A DNA stretch of 38,260 bases from Alphaproteobacteria bacterium (GCA_009694025.1 SHVZ01000027.1:1-38260); one strand, 5' to 3'. Counted from the stretch's first letter, positions 1-9,882 are shown. Notes: generated by a model not told the origin, from the sequence alone. Made by a program: numbers and translations.

Positions 1-30
1 ATCGAACGGCAGAAGGCTATCGTCCTGCAT
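1..30 (-). CDS. Possible 5' end of a leftward transposase gene (partial)
   Basis: On the minus strand an ATG at 30 opens a reading frame that runs off the left edge and reads M-Q-D-D-S-L-L-P-F-D. From memory, this resembles the extreme N-terminus of IS1380-type transposases, which often begin with a short acidic stretch followed by LLPF. Ten codons are far too few to establish a family or even that the frame is coding. The AT-rich sequence to the right (about 61-210), unlike the rest of the window, would fit the upstream part or flank of a mobile element. The alternative is that this is chance and the edge is intergenic. Confidence 0.25.
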   Translation of the reverse strand, partial: MQDDSLLPFD

Positions 31-60
31 GGCGGGTGTGGCACTCCGGCGAGGCGTGGA

Positions 61-243
61 AGACTTTGTCTAGACACCAAAATCTTACACGAAATCAACG
101 GATTACGCTACATCCGCCAGCCCAATATCAGCGCCCCGATGAATAATTCTGGCTAGCTTGTTCCTTGATAGTTGTCTAATAAGGATAAATAACAACTTTT
201 TGCGTCGTCGCGCGCGGGTTGCTGGCGCAGCGGAGCGTCGCTA
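61..243. other. AT-rich intergenic region upstream of the dehydrogenase gene
   Basis: This stretch is strikingly AT-rich beside the GC-rich genes. It contains a 10-bp perfect palindrome TGTCTAGACA at 67-76 and a related TTGTCTAAT segment near 172-180. Loose sigma-70-like hexamers occur around 160-200 (TTGATA, TAATAA, AATAAC), but no pair is good enough to name. One plus-strand frame is open from position 3 to a stop near 146, with no recognisable product. It may hold the promoter for the gene at 289, or the flank of a mobile element at the left edge. Confidence 0.4.
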
Positions 244-288
244 ATGATGGCGCTCCGATTTCCGAATTCACCGAATGGGGTTCACCGC

Positions 289-1184
289 ATGACCGCCGCC
301 GCCAAGCCCGCCCAGAAGCCTCGCACACTCGCCTTCCTCGGCCTCGGGGTCATGGGCTACCCGATGGCCGGACATCTGGCGAAGGCCGGGCACAAGGTCA
401 CGGTCTACAACCGCACCGCGGCCAAGGCGAAGGCCTGGGCGGCCGAGCACGGCGGCAAGTCGGCGACGACACCGGCCGCCGCCGCCAAGGGGGCCGAGAT
501 CGTCTTCTGCTGCGTCGGCAACGATGACGACCTCCGCAGCGTCGTCTACGGCGACAAGGGCGCCCTCGCCGGCATGGCCAAGGGGGCGATCTTCGTCGAC
601 CACACCACCGCCTCAGCCGAGGTCGCCCGCGAAATCGAAGTGGCCGGCGCCAAGCTCGGGATCGGCGTGCTCGATGCGCCGGTGTCCGGCGGCCAGGCCG
701 GCGCGGTCAACGGCAAGCTGACGGTCATGGTCGGCGGCAAGCCCTCGACCTACAAGAAGGCCGAGGAGACGATGGCCACATACGCCCGCGCCGTCACGCT
801 TCTCGGCCCCTCCGGCGCCGGCCAGCTCACCAAGATGGTGAACCAGATCTGCATCGCCGGCGTGGTCCAGGGCCTGGCGGAAGGACTCAACTTCGCCATG
901 CGCGCCGGGCTCGACGCCAAGAAGGTGGTCGAGGTCATCTCCAAGGGCGCTGCCCAGAGCTGGCAGATGGAGAACCGCGGCAACACCATGGTCGACGGCA
1001 AGTTCGAGTTCGGCTTCGCCGTCGACTGGATGCGGAAGGACCTCGGCATCTGTCTCGCCGAGTCCAAGCGCAACGGCGCGCTCCTGCCGATGACGGCGCT
1101 GGTCGACCAGTTCTACTCCCATGTGCAGAAGCGCGGCGGCAATCGCTGGGACACCTCCAGCCTGATCCACCTGCTGGCGAACCT

Positions 1185-1188
<4 letters not shown>
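289..1188 (+). CDS. NAD(P)-dependent beta-hydroxyacid dehydrogenase (3-hydroxyisobutyrate dehydrogenase family)
   Basis: Predicted 299-aa cytosolic oxidoreductase that would oxidise a beta-hydroxyacid or reduce the matching semialdehyde with NAD(P). An N-terminal Rossmann fold is shown by GLGVMGYPMAGHL starting at residue 18. The family substrate-binding motif DAPVSGG starts at residue 129, and the catalytic lysine is K182 in GAGQLTKMVNQ. The length is normal for the family. I start at the ATG at 289, which has a GGGG tract just upstream and places the Rossmann motif near the N-terminus; an in-frame ATG at 244 would add 15 unconserved residues. The gene ends tail-to-tail with the threonine dehydratase gene, overlapping by 4 bases. 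Substrate cannot be fixed: 3-hydroxyisobutyrate, tartronate semialdehyde and succinic semialdehyde/glyoxylate enzymes share these motifs. Confidence 0.9.
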
Positions 1189-2165
<977 letters not shown>

Positions 2166-2192
2166 GGAAACTCCGAGGCGGGTGAGGCCGGC

Positions 2193-2882
2193 TCAGAAGC
2201 CGAGCAGGCGAGGCAGGTCGGACAGGCTGCGGATCTCGAAGTCCGGCGGATCGGGAATGGTCTCGCGGAGCTGGTCGCTGCGGTTGACCCAGGCGACATG
2301 GAATCCGATGTGGCGGGCGGCATGGGCATCCCAGCCGTTGGAGCTGACGAACAGGATCTTCTCCGCCGGGACACCCAGCTTGTCGGTCGCGAGCTTGTAG
2401 ACGGACGGATGCGGCTTGAAGATCTGGGCCTCGTCGACCGAGATGACGAGGTCGAGAACGCCGCGAAGGTTGTGGCCGTTGACCGCGCCCGTCAGCATGG
2501 TGGTCGAGCCGTTGGACAGGATGGCCGTCCTGAGGCCCTTGGCCTTGAGCGTCGTCAAGGTTGCGTTCACGTCGTCGAACAAGGGCGGGGCCAGGTAGAG
2601 CTGCATCAGCAGCGCGCGCAGCCGCGGGTCGTCGAGCCCGAGTACGCCAAGCGCATAGTCGAGCGCCTCCCCGGTCACGTGCCAGAAGTCGACATACGCG
2701 CCCATCAGGCTGCGAAGCCACGTATATTGGAGCTGCTTCTCGCGCCAGAGCTTGGCCAGGAGCGCCGTCTTCTCGCCCAGCCTGTCGCGGTAAGGCTCGA
2801 CCATGCGGCTCACGTCGAACAGCGTGCCATAGGCATCGAACACGCAGGCCACTGGGCTCGCCAATGTCGGACGGGCGGTCAT
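2193..2882 (-). CDS. L-2-haloacid dehalogenase (HAD superfamily, type II)
   Basis: Predicted 229-aa hydrolase that replaces the halogen of L-2-haloalkanoic acids with hydroxyl through an aspartyl-ester intermediate. HAD motif I is FDAYGTLFDV with nucleophile D16. Motif II is LSNGST, followed by the lysine motif KPHPSVYKLA, and then SSNGWDAHAA with the Ser-Asn-Trp-Asp set characteristic of true haloacid dehalogenases rather than HAD phosphatases. Length fits the family. The ATG at 2882 overlaps the transglycosylase stop as TGATG, so translation is probably coupled; a GTG one codon earlier is an alternative start. Its placement in a cell-wall enzyme operon does not point to a particular haloacid, so the physiological substrate is open. 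Confidence 0.87.
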   Translation of the reverse strand: MTARPTLASPVACVFDAYGTLFDVSRMVEPYRDRLGEKTALLAKLWREKQLQYTWLRSLMGAYVDFWHVTGEALDYALGVLGLDDPRLRALLMQLYLAPPLFDDVNATLTTLKAKGLRTAILSNGSTTMLTGAVNGHNLRGVLDLVISVDEAQIFKPHPSVYKLATDKLGVPAEKILFVSSNGWDAHAARHIGFHVAWVNRSDQLRETIPDPPDFEIRSLSDLPRLLGF

Positions 2883-5107
2883 CACTCCCTGCCCGGGAGC
2901 GCCCTGCCGCTCCGAGTCGCGGCGGGACGAGGAGTCGGCGGCGACGCTGGAGCGGCGACTGGGGCCGCGTCGACCACCGGGATGGGTTCCGGCGCCGGTG
3001 TCTGGTCGCGTGCGACGACGTCCGCATCGCCGGTGCAGATCCTGTCGACCTCGGGATCGCAGCGGTCATCCGCTCCGGCCTTGCCGATGCGGGCCTTGGC
3101 GACATTGGTCTCGATCACCGCGCCGCAACCATACAGGCACCATCGATTGAGCGCCTGCGCCTGGCCGATCGCCGGCGTCGCCTTGGGCATACGCGAGCGA
3201 TAGATATAGAGGGCCTCGAGCACCCGCTGGACATAGTTCCGAGTCTCGGCGATCGGGATCTGCTCGATCCAGTCGATGACGTCGACCTCGCCCTTGCGCA
3301 CGTCGCCATTGTCGCGAAGCCAGCGCTTGATGCGGCCGGGGCCGGCGTTATAGCCGGCGATCGCGGCGATGTAGGACCCGTCGAAGTCGTCGATCAGGCC
3401 GTGCAGGTACGAGCTGCCGAGGGTGATGTTGTAGGACGGGTTCTGGGTCAGCTCGGCGAGCTCGTAGCGAAGGCCGAGCTCCTTGGTGACGATCCTGGCC
3501 GTCGCCGGCATCAGCTGCATCAGGCCCTGGGCCTTGGCGCGGCTCACCGCCCGCTGGTCGAAGCCGCTCTCCTGGCGGATGACGGCGTGGACCAGGGCCG
3601 ACTCAGGGCCGGCGCCCTTCGGCAGCTGGATCAGCGGATAGGCGTCCTCGATCAGGATAGACCCGTCGCGGGCGATCCGCCGCGATACGGCGACGGCGGT
3701 ATCCGTCCGTCCGAGGCGACTCACGAGGGCGAGCGCGAGCGCCTTCTCGCCCGGCGACTTGGCGCGCTCGACCAGCGCGACCGAGAAGGCGACGAACAGC
3801 TCGTTGGGGCCGTGCGCGTTCAGGATTTCGACGATGCGCGCGATCTCGTTCCGGTGGAAGGCCTGGACCTCGTCCGGCGTCGGCTTCGGATCGGCCGGCA
3901 GGGCCGGCGCCGCATCCGACAGCTTGCCGGCGGCGACCTGGCCATAGAAGGTCGTCAGGTGCTCGGCTGCCTTGGCGTACCAGGCCTTGGCGCCAGCGGC
4001 GTCGCCGGACGCCTCGGCGGAACGCCCGGCCCAATAGGCACCGCGGGACCGGCTGATCGGTGAGGTCACGCCGTCATGCAGGCGGCGGAAATGGGCGAAG
4101 GCGCCGGCGCGGTCGTCGAGGAAGCGAAGGGCCACGAACCCGGCGAAAAACTCGGCATCGGCCTGGACCTTGTCGCCCCCCGGCTTGTGCGCCGCGGCGA
4201 GCTTGTAGGCGAGCGAGACGTCACCGTCGCGGAGGGCCTGACGCGCCTGGTATTCGACCTCGCGCCACCACAGATCGGGGCGCACCAGGTTAGCCGGCGG
4301 TTTCAGCAGGATCTCGCGAGCGCCGTCGTTCTGGCCGCGAACCCGCCGCCACTTCGCCCGCTCGTAGAGGAAACCGGCGTCCGACTGGAGATGGGGGGGG
4401 ATGTTTCGGATCGCCCCCTCGACACCGCCGGCGCCGGACTTCAGCCGCATCCGCGCCTCGGCCAGGGCCTTCTGGCCGGGCTCGACCCGGGCGAGGATGC
4501 GCTGGTAGGGGGATCCGGCCTTGCCGTCCCACAGCATCCGGTCGAGGCGCGCCCAATGGTCCTCGGCGCGAATAGTGTCCCGGTGGCGCGCCAGGAAGGA
4601 CTTTTCCTGGGCGGCGTCGAAGTCGCCGCCGGCCCACGACTCGCGAATCATGTCGGCGGCCTTGGCCTTTTGACCGGTGCGGGCATAGGCTTCGGCCAGC
4701 CGGAGGCGCCCGGGACCGAGCGGCGGGTACCTCCGAAACCAGGCGATGACCTCGGCGTCCGGCAAGTCGGCCGGCATCGCCTCCTCGGCCCTGAGCCGAA
4801 GCGCGCTCCTGCCCGGCCAGTCCGGGTTCGTCGCCAGGAACTGGGCGATGTCGGCGAAGCTTGTGCGCGAGCCGGCCCGGCGCAGCTCCATCCAGCGGAT
4901 CAGCTTGACCAGGGCGGGATCGCGGGCGGCGAGCGCCTGGGCCCGGTTGTAGTCCCCGGCGTCGGCGGTCTGCAGCGCCACCTTGGCCTGGCGGAGCTCG
5001 TCGCCTCCGAGGCCGGCGGCGCCTGCCGGTGACCCAACGGCAATAGCCAACGCGACCGCGCAAGCGATCACACTACCGGCCCCCACCGGATTCCGTATTG
5101 ACGTCAT
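2882..5107 (-). CDS. Soluble lytic murein transglycosylase (SLT family)
   Basis: Predicted 741-aa periplasmic enzyme that cleaves the MurNAc-GlcNAc bond of peptidoglycan with formation of 1,6-anhydroMurNAc. A signal peptide is visible at residues 1-30 (basic start, hydrophobic stretch, GSPAGAAG cleavage region). A long alpha-helical superhelix region follows, then the catalytic SLT domain with E513 in RQESGFD, GLMQLMPATA, and AGYNAGPGRIKRW, as in Slt70-type enzymes. The tail is rich in Pro and Ala, an unstructured C-terminus. I chose the ATG at 5107 because it gives the signal peptide directly and lies downstream of a candidate promoter at 5145-5173; in-frame starts at 5146 and 5197 would place residues before the signal. 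It is divergent from dapA and first in an operon with the dehalogenase gene. Confidence 0.9.
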   Translation of the reverse strand: MTSIRNPVGAGSVIACAVALAIAVGSPAGAAGLGGDELRQAKVALQTADAGDYNRAQALAARDPALVKLIRWMELRRAGSRTSFADIAQFLATNPDWPGRSALRLRAEEAMPADLPDAEVIAWFRRYPPLGPGRLRLAEAYARTGQKAKAADMIRESWAGGDFDAAQEKSFLARHRDTIRAEDHWARLDRMLWDGKAGSPYQRILARVEPGQKALAEARMRLKSGAGGVEGAIRNIPPHLQSDAGFLYERAKWRRVRGQNDGAREILLKPPANLVRPDLWWREVEYQARQALRDGDVSLAYKLAAAHKPGGDKVQADAEFFAGFVALRFLDDRAGAFAHFRRLHDGVTSPISRSRGAYWAGRSAEASGDAAGAKAWYAKAAEHLTTFYGQVAAGKLSDAAPALPADPKPTPDEVQAFHRNEIARIVEILNAHGPNELFVAFSVALVERAKSPGEKALALALVSRLGRTDTAVAVSRRIARDGSILIEDAYPLIQLPKGAGPESALVHAVIRQESGFDQRAVSRAKAQGLMQLMPATARIVTKELGLRYELAELTQNPSYNITLGSSYLHGLIDDFDGSYIAAIAGYNAGPGRIKRWLRDNGDVRKGEVDVIDWIEQIPIAETRNYVQRVLEALYIYRSRMPKATPAIGQAQALNRWCLYGCGAVIETNVAKARIGKAGADDRCDPEVDRICTGDADVVARDQTPAPEPIPVVDAAPVAAPASPPTPRPAATRSGRALPGRE

Positions 5108-5144
5108 TCGGTTCTCGGTCCCCGAGAGACACCCCGTCGGAGAC

Positions 5145-5173
5145 ATTCTAGTGATAGTCACCCCGGCCAACAA
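5145..5173 (-). promoter_or_regulatory. Candidate sigma-70 promoter of the transglycosylase operon
   Basis: On the minus strand TTGTTG (5173-5168) and TAGAAT (5150-5145) are separated by exactly 17 bases. The -10 matches the consensus at five of six positions; the -35 is weaker. Transcription would begin near 5138, about 30 bases before the ATG at 5107, which supports that start over the in-frame upstream ones. Confidence 0.45.
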
Positions 5174-5257
5174 CCTTGCCGGCGGCGTCTTCGGCAACTA
5201 TCGTCATAAATAATATCAAATAAACGCCCCTCCCGGGCGAGTCTCAAGGAGTTTGTC

Positions 5258-6136
5258 ATGTTCAAGGGTTCGCTCGTCGCGCTGCTCACGCCATTCACGG
5301 CCGCGGGCAAGGTCGACGAGAAGGCCTACCAGGCGTTCGTCGCCTGGCAGATCGAGCAAGGCACGCACGGGCTCATCCCGTGCGGCACCACCGGCGAATC
5401 GCCGACCCTTTCCCACGACGAGCACAACCGAGTCGTGGAGCTGTGCATCGAGGTGGCAAGGGGCAAGCGTCCGGTGATCGCCGGCACCGGCTCGAACTCG
5501 ACCCAGGAGGCGATCGAGCTGACGCGCCATGCCAAGAAGGCCGGCGCCGATGCCGCCCTCGTGGTAACGCCGTACTACAACCGGCCGACCCAGGAGGGGC
5601 TCTACCTGCACTACAAGGCGATCCACGACGCGGTCGAGCTGCCGATCGTCATCTACACCGTTCCCGGCCGCACCTCGGTCGACATGACGCCGGAGACCAT
5701 GGGGCGGCTGGCGAAGCTGCCGAACATCGTCGGCGTCAAGGACTCGACCAACGATCTCGGCCGCCCGTTCAAGACCCGGCGCGCCTGCGGCGACAAGTTC
5801 GCGCAGCTCTCCGGCGAGGATGGGACGGCGCTGGCCTTCCTCGCCCAGGGCGGCCACGGCTGTATCTCGGTGACCGCCAACGTGGCGCCGCGCCAGCTCG
5901 CCGACATGCACGAGGCGTGGGCCAGGGGCGACGTCAAGAAGGCGCAGGCGATCAACGAGCGGCTGATGCCGCTGCACGAGGCGCTCTTCGTCGAGACCAG
6001 CCCGGCGCCGGTCAAATTCGCGGCCTCGCTGCTGGCCAAGGCCCGGCCCGACTGCCGGCTTCCGCTCGCCCCGGTCATGGACACGACCAAGGAGCGGGTG
6101 ACGACGGCCATGCGCGGCGCCGGCCTCATCAACTAG
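5258..6136 (+). CDS. dapA: 4-hydroxy-tetrahydrodipicolinate synthase
   Basis: 292-aa TIM-barrel enzyme that condenses pyruvate with aspartate semialdehyde, the first committed step of the diaminopimelate/lysine pathway. The Schiff-base lysine is K161 in GVKDSTND and the catalytic tyrosine is Y133 in IYTVPGRT. The substrate-binding GTTGESPTL and the typical SGEDGT and GGHGCIS segments are present. Length and residue numbering agree with E. coli DapA. AAGGAG at 5246-5251 fixes the ATG at 5258. smpB follows after 11 bases, and the divergent neighbour is the murein transglycosylase, a common alphaproteobacterial arrangement that puts peptidoglycan precursor synthesis next to peptidoglycan turnover. 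Confidence 0.96.
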   Translation: MFKGSLVALLTPFTAAGKVDEKAYQAFVAWQIEQGTHGLIPCGTTGESPTLSHDEHNRVVELCIEVARGKRPVIAGTGSNSTQEAIELTRHAKKAGADAALVVTPYYNRPTQEGLYLHYKAIHDAVELPIVIYTVPGRTSVDMTPETMGRLAKLPNIVGVKDSTNDLGRPFKTRRACGDKFAQLSGEDGTALAFLAQGGHGCISVTANVAPRQLADMHEAWARGDVKKAQAINERLMPLHEALFVETSPAPVKFAASLLAKARPDCRLPLAPVMDTTKERVTTAMRGAGLIN

Positions 6137-6147
6137 AAAGTCTTCCC

Positions 6148-6615
6148 ATGGCGCGTCCGGCGCCCGAGGGGGTCGCGGCCACGAACCGCCGCGCCCGCCA
6201 CGAATACTTCATTCTGGAAACGCTGGAGGCGGGGGTGATGCTCTCCGGCACCGAGGTCAAGTCCTTGCGCCAGGGCTCGGCCTCGATCGCCGAGGCCTAT
6301 GCCGCCGAGAAGGACGGCGAGCTCTTCCTGCTGAACGCCTATGTGCCCGAATACAAGGCCGCCAACCGCTTCAACCACGAGCCGAAACGGCCGCGGAAGC
6401 TGCTGGTGCGACGGCGCGAGCTGGACAAGCTCCTCGGCGCGGTCCGCCGTGACGGCGTGACGCTGGTTCCGCTGTCGATCTACTTCAACGAGCGCGGCAT
6501 CGCCAAGGTCGAGCTCGGCCTCGCCAAGGGCAAGAAGAAGGGCGACAAACGCGAGACCGAGAAGAAGCGCGACTGGGAGCGCGAGAAGGGCCGCCTCATG
6601 CGCGAGAAGGGGTGA
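6148..6615 (+). CDS. smpB: SsrA-binding protein SmpB
   Basis: 155-aa RNA-binding protein that delivers tmRNA to stalled ribosomes for trans-translation. The conserved N-terminal core is seen as [17 protein letters not shown], then [10 protein letters not shown], an [14 protein letters not shown] segment, and the central [19 protein letters not shown]. The lysine/arginine-rich C-terminal tail ([17 protein letters not shown]) is the part that enters the mRNA channel. Length is typical. It starts 11 bases after dapA and is presumably co-transcribed with it. Its 3' end overlaps the convergent uracil-DNA glycosylase gene by 20 bases. No ssrA RNA gene was noticed in the window. Confidence 0.96.
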   Translation: MARPAPEGVAATNRRARHEYFILETLEAGVMLSGTEVKSLRQGSASIAEAYAAEKDGELFLLNAYVPEYKAANRFNHEPKRPRKLLVRRRELDKLLGAVRRDGVTLVPLSIYFNERGIAKVELGLAKGKKKGDKRETEKKRDWEREKGRLMREKG

Positions 6616-7246
6616 TCCCGCTCGCGATCCGCCCGACGACCTCGTCGAACATCGCCTCAGTCAGCACGCCGGTATTCGTATTGTAGCGCGAACAGTGATA
6701 GCTGTCGGCGAGTCCGAGGCCACTCGGAAAAGCGTGGATCGCGCCGTGTTTGAACGGGTAGGCCGAGCGCTTGAGGCCGAGCGCCGAGAGCACTTGGTCG
6801 TGGGCGATCCGCCCGAGCGCCAGGATCGTCGTGAGCCTCGGCAGCGAGGCGATCTCGCCCTTGAGGAACGGCCGGCAGGCGGTGGCCTCTGCCGGCGTCG
6901 GCTTGTTCTCCGGAGGTACGCAGCGGACGGCATTGGTGATCCGGCAGCCTGAAAGCGCGAGGCCATCGTCCGGCCCGGCGGCGTAGACGCCGCGGCTGAG
7001 GCCGTGCCGGGCCAGAGTCGCGTAGAGGAGATCGCCGGCGAAGTCGCCGGTGAACGGGCGTCCGGTCTGGTTGGCGCCCTTGAGGCCGGGCGCCAGCCCG
7101 ACGATCAGCAGCCACGCGTCGAGATCGCCGAAGGACGGCACCGGCGCGTTGTGGAAGGCTGGATATCTTGCGCGGTTGTCGCCGCGGAAGGATTTGAGGC
7201 GCGGGCAGAGCGCGCAATCGCGCCCCGGCGCCTCAGCGCTCGGCAT
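6596..7246 (-). CDS. Family-5 (UdgB-type) uracil-DNA glycosylase
   Basis: Predicted 216-aa base-excision-repair enzyme that removes uracil, and in this family often hypoxanthine or other deaminated bases, from DNA. Motif A reads [19 protein letters not shown] starting near residue 50; its alanine-containing form without the catalytic Asp/Asn of family 1 is characteristic of UdgB. The C-terminal motif [11 protein letters not shown] supplies the conserved His and Asn. Four cysteines, C11, C14, C109 ([12 protein letters not shown]) and C124, fit the [4Fe-4S] ligand set. Because C11 must be included and no later Met precedes it, the ATG at 7246 is secure, so the gene overlaps the upstream NYN gene by 14 bases. 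The 3' end overlaps smpB by 20 bases. Confidence 0.88.
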   Translation of the reverse strand: MPSAEAPGRDCALCPRLKSFRGDNRARYPAFHNAPVPSFGDLDAWLLIVGLAPGLKGANQTGRPFTGDFAGDLLYATLARHGLSRGVYAAGPDDGLALSGCRITNAVRCVPPENKPTPAEATACRPFLKGEIASLPRLTTILALGRIAHDQVLSALGLKRSAYPFKHGAIHAFPSGLGLADSYHCSRYNTNTGVLTEAMFDEVVGRIASGITPSRA

Positions 7247-7892
7247 TCAGGAAGCCGGGCGCGCGTCCGCCGAAGCCCGAAGACTCCTCGTCGGTCGGCG
7301 GCAGGGCATCCTGGGGTCGGACGGGCCGCGGCTCGCGCGGCCCTCCGTTCGGGTCGCGGTTCTGGTGCATGCGCTGGATCGAGGGGGCGAGGTCGACGAG
7401 GTCGACGAAGTTGTCGGCCTGACGGCGGAGCTCGTCGGCGACCATCGGCGGCTGCGAGCGGATGGTCGAGACGACGGTGACGCGGACGCCGCGGCGCTGG
7501 GTCGCCTCGACCAGGCGGCGGAAGTCGCCGTCGCCGGAGAACAGCACGATGTGGTCGACCGAGGCGGCGAGCTCCAGCATGTCGATGGCGAGCTCGATGT
7601 CCATGTTGCCCTTGACGCGCCGGCGCCCCTGGGCGTCGGTGAACTCCTTGGCCGGCTTGGTCACCACGGTGTAGCCGTTGTAGTCGAGCCAGTCGACCAG
7701 CGGGCGGAGCGGCGAGTACTCCTGATCCTCGAGCAGCGCCGTATAGTAGAAGGCGCGGATCAGCCGCCCCTTGTTGGCGAACAGGTCCAGGAGCTTCCTG
7801 TAGTCGATGTCGAAGCCGAGGCCGCGGGCGGCGGAGTAGAGATTCGCGCCGTCGATGAAGAGCGCGATGCGCTCCTGGGGGTAAAACTGCAT
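7233..7892 (-). CDS. NYN-domain (PIN-like) putative RNase
   Basis: Predicted 219-aa protein of the LabA/TIGR00288-like NYN family, PIN-fold proteins thought to act as metal-dependent ribonucleases. Acidic metal ligands are visible in ALFIDGANLY near the start, in KGNMDIELAIDML in the middle and in FSGDGDFRRLV, the usual NYN pattern. After about residue 175 the chain is low-complexity (Pro, Arg, Gly rich) and probably disordered. I start at the ATG at 7892, directly before the conserved domain; an in-frame start at 7985 would add 31 residues of unconserved sequence. It precedes and overlaps the UdgB gene, so the two are probably translated together. The RNA target is unknown. Confidence 0.85.
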   Translation of the reverse strand: MQFYPQERIALFIDGANLYSAARGLGFDIDYRKLLDLFANKGRLIRAFYYTALLEDQEYSPLRPLVDWLDYNGYTVVTKPAKEFTDAQGRRRVKGNMDIELAIDMLELAASVDHIVLFSGDGDFRRLVEATQRRGVRVTVVSTIRSQPPMVADELRRQADNFVDLVDLAPSIQRMHQNRDPNGGPREPRPVRPQDALPPTDEESSGFGGRAPGFLNAER

Positions 7893-8053
7893 CTGCAATG
7901 TCCGTGTAGAAGAATGGTTCAAGAAAATGCCGGCGCCCGCTTGCGCAGGCGCCCGGACACTACCCGATGGGGCCGGGGTCCTCAAGGGAATCGCGGTTTC
8001 CGTTTGGACATGGAGTGGACGGCATCCGTCCGCTCCCTGTAGCCTCCGTTCCC

Positions 8054-8947
8054 ATGATCGACGGAAGCTGGGCCGCCTTCGGACCGGGCGAAACGGTTCG
8101 TCTCAACTACTACGACTGGGGACCGCGGATGCACCCGAAACGGGTGGTCTGCGTTCACGGCCTCACCCGCCAAGGTCGCGATTTCGACGAGCTGGCAAAG
8201 GGCCTGTCGAAGGTCCGGCGCATCGTCTGCCCGGATCTGGTCGGCCGCGGGCGGTCAGGCTGGCTCATCGAGAAGAAGCTCTACTCGCTCGACACCTATG
8301 CCGCCCACATGTCCGGCCTGCTCGACCATCTCGGGTTCGAGGGAATCGATTGGGTCGGCACCTCCTTGGGCGGGGCGATCGGCATCCGCCTCGCCGCCGA
8401 ACACCCGGAGCTGATTGGCCGGCTGGTGCTCAACGACATCGGCCCGCAGGTCGAGTTCGAGGGTGTCCGGGCGATTGCCGGCTATGTCGGCCAGGACCCG
8501 CGATTCAACCGTCTCGGCGAGGTCGCCGAGTATCTGAGGACGGTGCATGCGGACTTCGGTGCGCTGACCGACGCCCAGTGGAGCGAGATGACGACCCACA
8601 GCGTCATCCGCCATCCCGAGGGCGGCTACGGGCTCCACTACGATCCCGGTATCGGGCTGTCGTTCAAGGCGGTCACCAAGGCGCCGCCGCCAAGCTGGGA
8701 TCTGTGGGAGCGGATCGAGTGCCCGGTGCTGCTGCTCCGTGGCGAGAAGAGCCGGCTCTTGTCGGCGGCGACCGCCGAGCGGATGGCGAAGACCGGGCCC
8801 CGGGCCGAGGTGGTGGAGATCAAGGGGGTCGGCCATGCGCCGGCGCTGATGAGCGCGGACCAGATCGCGATCGTCCGCGACTATCTGACCGAGGGCGATG
8901 ACGACGACAGCGACACCGGAGAAGATCGGGCGCCGAAGCGCGCATGA
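8054..8947 (+). CDS. Alpha/beta-fold hydrolase
   Basis: Predicted 297-aa cytosolic serine hydrolase. The oxyanion region VCVHGLTRQGRDFD, the nucleophile elbow GTSLGG with S104, and a terminal GVGHAP with H261 give a normal catalytic set; the acidic residue is probably in the LRGEKS segment, where Glu stands in the place often held by Asp. The C-terminus is very acidic (EGDDDDSDTGED). The ATG at 8054 was chosen because it leads straight into the fold; the frame is open further upstream, but that region is the shared promoter space with the divergent NYN gene. The stop overlaps the start of the next hydrolase as ATGA, so two hydrolases form one unit. Substrate unknown; meta-cleavage hydrolases and esterases look alike at this level. 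Confidence 0.85.
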   Translation: MIDGSWAAFGPGETVRLNYYDWGPRMHPKRVVCVHGLTRQGRDFDELAKGLSKVRRIVCPDLVGRGRSGWLIEKKLYSLDTYAAHMSGLLDHLGFEGIDWVGTSLGGAIGIRLAAEHPELIGRLVLNDIGPQVEFEGVRAIAGYVGQDPRFNRLGEVAEYLRTVHADFGALTDAQWSEMTTHSVIRHPEGGYGLHYDPGIGLSFKAVTKAPPPSWDLWERIECPVLLLRGEKSRLLSAATAERMAKTGPRAEVVEIKGVGHAPALMSADQIAIVRDYLTEGDDDDSDTGEDRAPKRA

Positions 8948-9882
8948 TCGAGGCGTTCCGGCCGCGCCCGCCCTGGCTCGGCGGGCACCTGCAGACCATC
9001 CGCAACCAGATCGTCCGCCCGCGCCATGCCCTGCCGGAGGGTGAGCGGCTGTGGCTCGACCTCGGCGACGGCGATGCGCTTGCCGCTACGCTGCATCGCG
9101 TGGAGTCGCAGCGGCCGCTGGTGGTCCTGGTCCACGGTCTCGCCGGAACCGAAGACTCGCTCTATGTGCAGGCAACGGCATCGCATCTGCTGACATCGGG
9201 CTTTCCCGTTCTCCGCCTGAATCTCCGCGGCGCCGGCCCGTCAGCGGAGCGCTGCCGTCGCCAGTATCACGCCGGACGCTCGGAGGATCTGCGTCTGGCA
9301 TTCGCCGCCTTGCCCGCGGACCTCGCCGTCAACGGCGTCGCTCTGGTCGGCTATTCGCTCGGCGGCAATGTGCTGCTCAAGTTCCTTGGCGAAGGCGCCG
9401 CGCCCGCGGTACGGGCGGCGGCATCGGTCTCGGCGCCGATCGACCTGGCGGAGGCAGCGTCGGCACTGGCCGAGCCGCGAAACCGGCTCTATCAGACCTG
9501 GCTGCTGGCAAAAATGCGGAGCGAGGCGCTGGCCGGCTCGATCTCCGACCAAGAGAGGCGGGCAGTCGTCTCGGCCAAGTCCGTAATCGCATTCGACGAC
9601 GGCTATGTCGCGCCGCGCAACGGTTTCGCCTCGGCCGCCGACTACTACGCCCGCTCGTCGGCCGCGCCGTTCCTGGCGCGTATCGCCGTTCCGACCCTGG
9701 TCATTCATGCGACCAACGATCCTTGGATACCGATGACGCCCTACGGGCGGATCGACTGGCAGGGCGCCACGGCGTTGACGCCGCTGTTCGCCGCCGGCGG
9801 GCATGTCGGCTTCCACGGTGCCGGCTCGCCGGTCGCCTGGCACGACCGGGCGATCGTCCGATTTTTTATCGGCCGGCTTTGA
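8944..9882 (+). CDS. YheT-type alpha/beta hydrolase
   Basis: Predicted 312-aa member of the YheT/ABHD family. It begins with the family signature in FRPRPPWLGGHLQTI, followed by LVHGLAGTEDS, the nucleophile elbow GYSLGGN (S138) and the terminal histidine region AAGGHVGFHG. Length is typical. The acid is likely the Asp in HATNDPWIP. The biological substrate of bacterial YheT proteins is not well established; esterase activity on acyl esters is a reasonable expectation. Translation is coupled to the upstream hydrolase through ATGA. Its last 17 bases overlap the convergent hemB gene. Confidence 0.88.
   Translation: MIEAFRPRPPWLGGHLQTIRNQIVRPRHALPEGERLWLDLGDGDALAATLHRVESQRPLVVLVHGLAGTEDSLYVQATASHLLTSGFPVLRLNLRGAGPSAERCRRQYHAGRSEDLRLAFAALPADLAVNGVALVGYSLGGNVLLKFLGEGAAPAVRAAASVSAPIDLAEAASALAEPRNRLYQTWLLAKMRSEALAGSISDQERRAVVSAKSVIAFDDGYVAPRNGFASAADYYARSSAAPFLARIAVPTLVIHATNDPWIPMTPYGRIDWQGATALTPLFAAGGHVGFHGAGSPVAWHDRAIVRFFIGRL

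Noticed and set aside
3..146. Open plus-strand frame from the left edge as the end of another gene
   Set aside because: It runs through the AT-rich region with no recognisable sequence; not enough to call a coding region.
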